From Caccoplasma_A sp045587545 (GTDB taxonomy: Bacteria; Bacteroidota; Bacteroidia; Bacteroidales; G3-4614), in the NCBI GenBank assembly GCA_045587545.1, contig JAZNCN010000007.1, forward strand, positions 46,221-110,220: 64,000 nucleotides of DNA, read 5' to 3'. How positions within the stretch are numbered: the stretch's first letter is position 1; each line of letters opens with the position of its first letter. This document shows positions 62,984-64,000 of this stretch, piece by piece. Both the position numbers and the translations under genes were made by a program. The notes below the pieces were generated by a model. It was not told the DNA's origin and did no database searches. It saw only the letters and a list, made by a program, of their open reading frames with translations.

Positions 62984-63685
62984 CTACTCGCAAACGGCGC
63001 GGACAGAACGCCCGGGGTAACGGTCGTAGTAGTCCCAGTCCACATCGCCTGAATCGAAGAGCAAGTAGTAAGCGTCGTTGCCGTAGTCCGTATTGTGCGA
63101 ACTTGACCAGTAGAAGCCGTAACCGCCCGCATCGTCGAGATAGCTGCTGTCGAGAGAGCCCGCCGCAGGGAGAAATATACTGTTGCCGTTCTTCTTACTT
63201 GTTACTTTATAACCGTTTACTCCATTTTGTGTGGTCCATGTCCATGTACAGTTATTTGTATTTATTAACTCATATTGCTCTGCTCGTGTGGGCATACGCC
63301 AACTGCCTCCCCAATTTACATGGGCCGCATCATCTGTGAGTTCTAATGTAGTTTTATTATCTACTGTGCCGTATTTCGTCATTGAGTCATATGTGCCATT
63401 ACAGTATTTATAGGTACTCCAACTGTAAGTTGTTTTTGGTGTGGTTTCGCCCCACGCGAAGTAATTGCCATATTCCTCCGGCGTTGTTGCACCTACGTTG
63501 CAGGTTGCCCATTTGACTGATAAGCCGAGGTCAACGTAGCCTTTACCGTTTTCCATGCCCGTTGGAGCATATATATTACTAATAGGACTCAATAGTGCCT
63601 CTTCTTCGTCTTCGCTACAACTTGTTATTAAAGGCATGCTTAATAACATTGCAATTAGTACGGTTAGAAATTTTAAGTGTTTCAT
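62984..63685 (-). CDS. Surface lipoprotein with FISUMP/DUF1566-like domain; possible DGR target
   Basis: The 233-residue protein has a lipoprotein signal with Cys23 followed by SEDEEE, an acidic tag like the surface-export signal of Bacteroidetes lipoproteins. From about residue 45 comes a Fibrobacter-major-paralogue/DUF1566-type (C-type-lectin/FGE-like) fold: GYVDLGLSVKWATCNVGATTPEEYGNYFAWGE, WGGSWRMPTRAEQYELI, FLPAAGS and RSVRAVCE. The last ~60 codons differ sharply in base use (57% G+C over 63001-63180 by hand count, against 40% in 63241-63300) and are full of NAC codons, as expected of a retroelement-diversified variable region. No reverse transcriptase is in the window. Confidence 0.8.
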   Translation of the reverse strand: MKHLKFLTVLIAMLLSMPLITSCSEDEEEALLSPISNIYAPTGMENGKGYVDLGLSVKWATCNVGATTPEEYGNYFAWGETTPKTTYSWSTYKYCNGTYDSMTKYGTVDNKTTLELTDDAAHVNWGGSWRMPTRAEQYELINTNNCTWTWTTQNGVNGYKVTSKKNGNSIFLPAAGSLDSSYLDDAGGYGFYWSSSHNTDYGNDAYYLLFDSGDVDWDYYDRYPGRSVRAVCE

Positions 63686-63796
63686 ATTTTCTATTTTGTT
63701 TTTTGGTTAATAGTTTTTTCTTTGAGTCATTTAAGTTTTTATCTATTAATGCCTAAAAGGTCTTAAAAGGCTATTCTTTAATTACTGACAGCTGAC

Positions 63797-63921
63797 AACT
63801 AACAAAGCCACGAATAAGCGAAAGCAGAGTTATGCATGCATAAACTATGCCGAGCATGAGTGGTTCAACGAGCGAATGCTCGTTAACTGACATCTGCGGA
63901 CAGAGCATGCTCTGTCCCTAC
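63797..63921 (+). repeat. Composite dispersed repeat, copy 4 (partial)
   Basis: It lacks the 5' hairpin and ACTACCCGTAG block. Present are CTAACAAAGCCACGAATAAGCG, GCAGAGTTATGC/GCATAAACTATGC palindrome, CCGAGCATGAG, AACGAGC-gaat-GCTCGTT (63867-63884) and GGACAGAGC-at-GCTCTGTCC (63898-63917) with CTAC. The AACGAGC/GCTCGTT arms carry two compensated changes relative to copies 1 and 3. Confidence 0.75.
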
Positions 63922-64000
63922 TTTAATGCAAAAATATGCTAATTTTATTTAAGATACAATAGCGGCATAGTTACAAGAAGCAGGTTGTTCGTTTGATTGA

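Noticed and set aside
62984..64000. A complete diversity-generating retroelement
   Set aside because: Only the putative target gene is visible. No reverse transcriptase, accessory protein or adenine-rich template copy is seen in the window.

Overview
The window looks like a chromosomal piece of a gut- or host-associated member of the order Bacteroidales. The evidence is the gene content: N-succinylornithine carbamoyltransferase, GldH, RicT, type IX secretion (T9SS) C-terminal sorting domains, a B. fragilis-type sialic acid cluster, a TonB-dependent receptor and many Bacteroidales-only small envelope proteins. Several genes are also preceded by the Bacteroidetes promoter pattern TTTG - about 19 nt - TAnnTTTG. 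Base composition is A+T rich. I cannot name the species. No replication origin, rRNA operon, CRISPR array, transposase, integrase or complete phage was seen. There is one tRNA (Met, CAT anticodon).

Layout. 1-3.0 kb: end of an unknown gene, a composite repeat, a small secreted protein, then a SIMPL/tadA/small-protein operon and ferritin. 3.0-9.9 kb: rnz and tkt, then galactose use (galM, an MFS sugar transporter, galK). 9.9-14.1 kb: housekeeping genes (PLP homeostasis protein, DUF4494, a deaminase, engB, recR, an acetyltransferase, algH). 14.2-19.9 kb: sialic acid catabolism read leftward from a good promoter: nanT, nanA lyase, AGE-type epimerase, kelch mutarotase, then a ROK kinase with its own promoter. 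Together they take N-acetylneuraminate to N-acetylmannosamine, to N-acetylglucosamine and to the phosphorylated sugar. 20.0-23.1 kb: a TonB-dependent receptor divergent from a LuxR-type regulator with a histidine-rich linker.

23.1-26.4 kb is the accessory part: two A+T-rich genes of unknown function bracketed by directly repeated REP-like elements, followed by a dense repeat zone. 26.4-30.4 kb: an ECF sigma factor operon (sigma, one-TM protein, Spy-like protein, SPOR lipoprotein), then two secreted proteins (one PEGA) behind a long, strongly structured leader or small RNA. 30.4-41.2 kb: proA-argF', trxA, dnaE, a HAD phosphatase, an A+T-rich gap, an orphan rfbC, a Sel1 protein, a lipoprotein and a beta-barrel. 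41.3-51.4 kb: tRNA-Met, barrel plus DUF4136 lipoprotein, a large T9SS subtilase, a WG-repeat protein, ispD, recG. 51.5-62.6 kb: winged-helix protein, periplasmic thioredoxin, cardiolipin synthase, RecD-like helicase, rsmD, B3/B4 protein, then rny-ricT-gldH, zapA with a coiled-coil partner, and dsbD. 62.6-64.0 kb: composite repeats around a surface lipoprotein whose 3' end looks like the variable region of a diversity-generating retroelement (DGR) target.

Main points for a second look: the putative hypervariable lipoprotein at 62984-63685; a dispersed repeat family whose palindrome arms change sequence but stay complementary; the structured RNA at about 30064-30310; a possible attenuator in the nan leader; the histidine-rich LuxR regulator beside the receptor; and the repeat-bracketed two-gene islet at 23.4-25.7 kb. 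All readings are from the sequence by eye; no database search or folding program was run.
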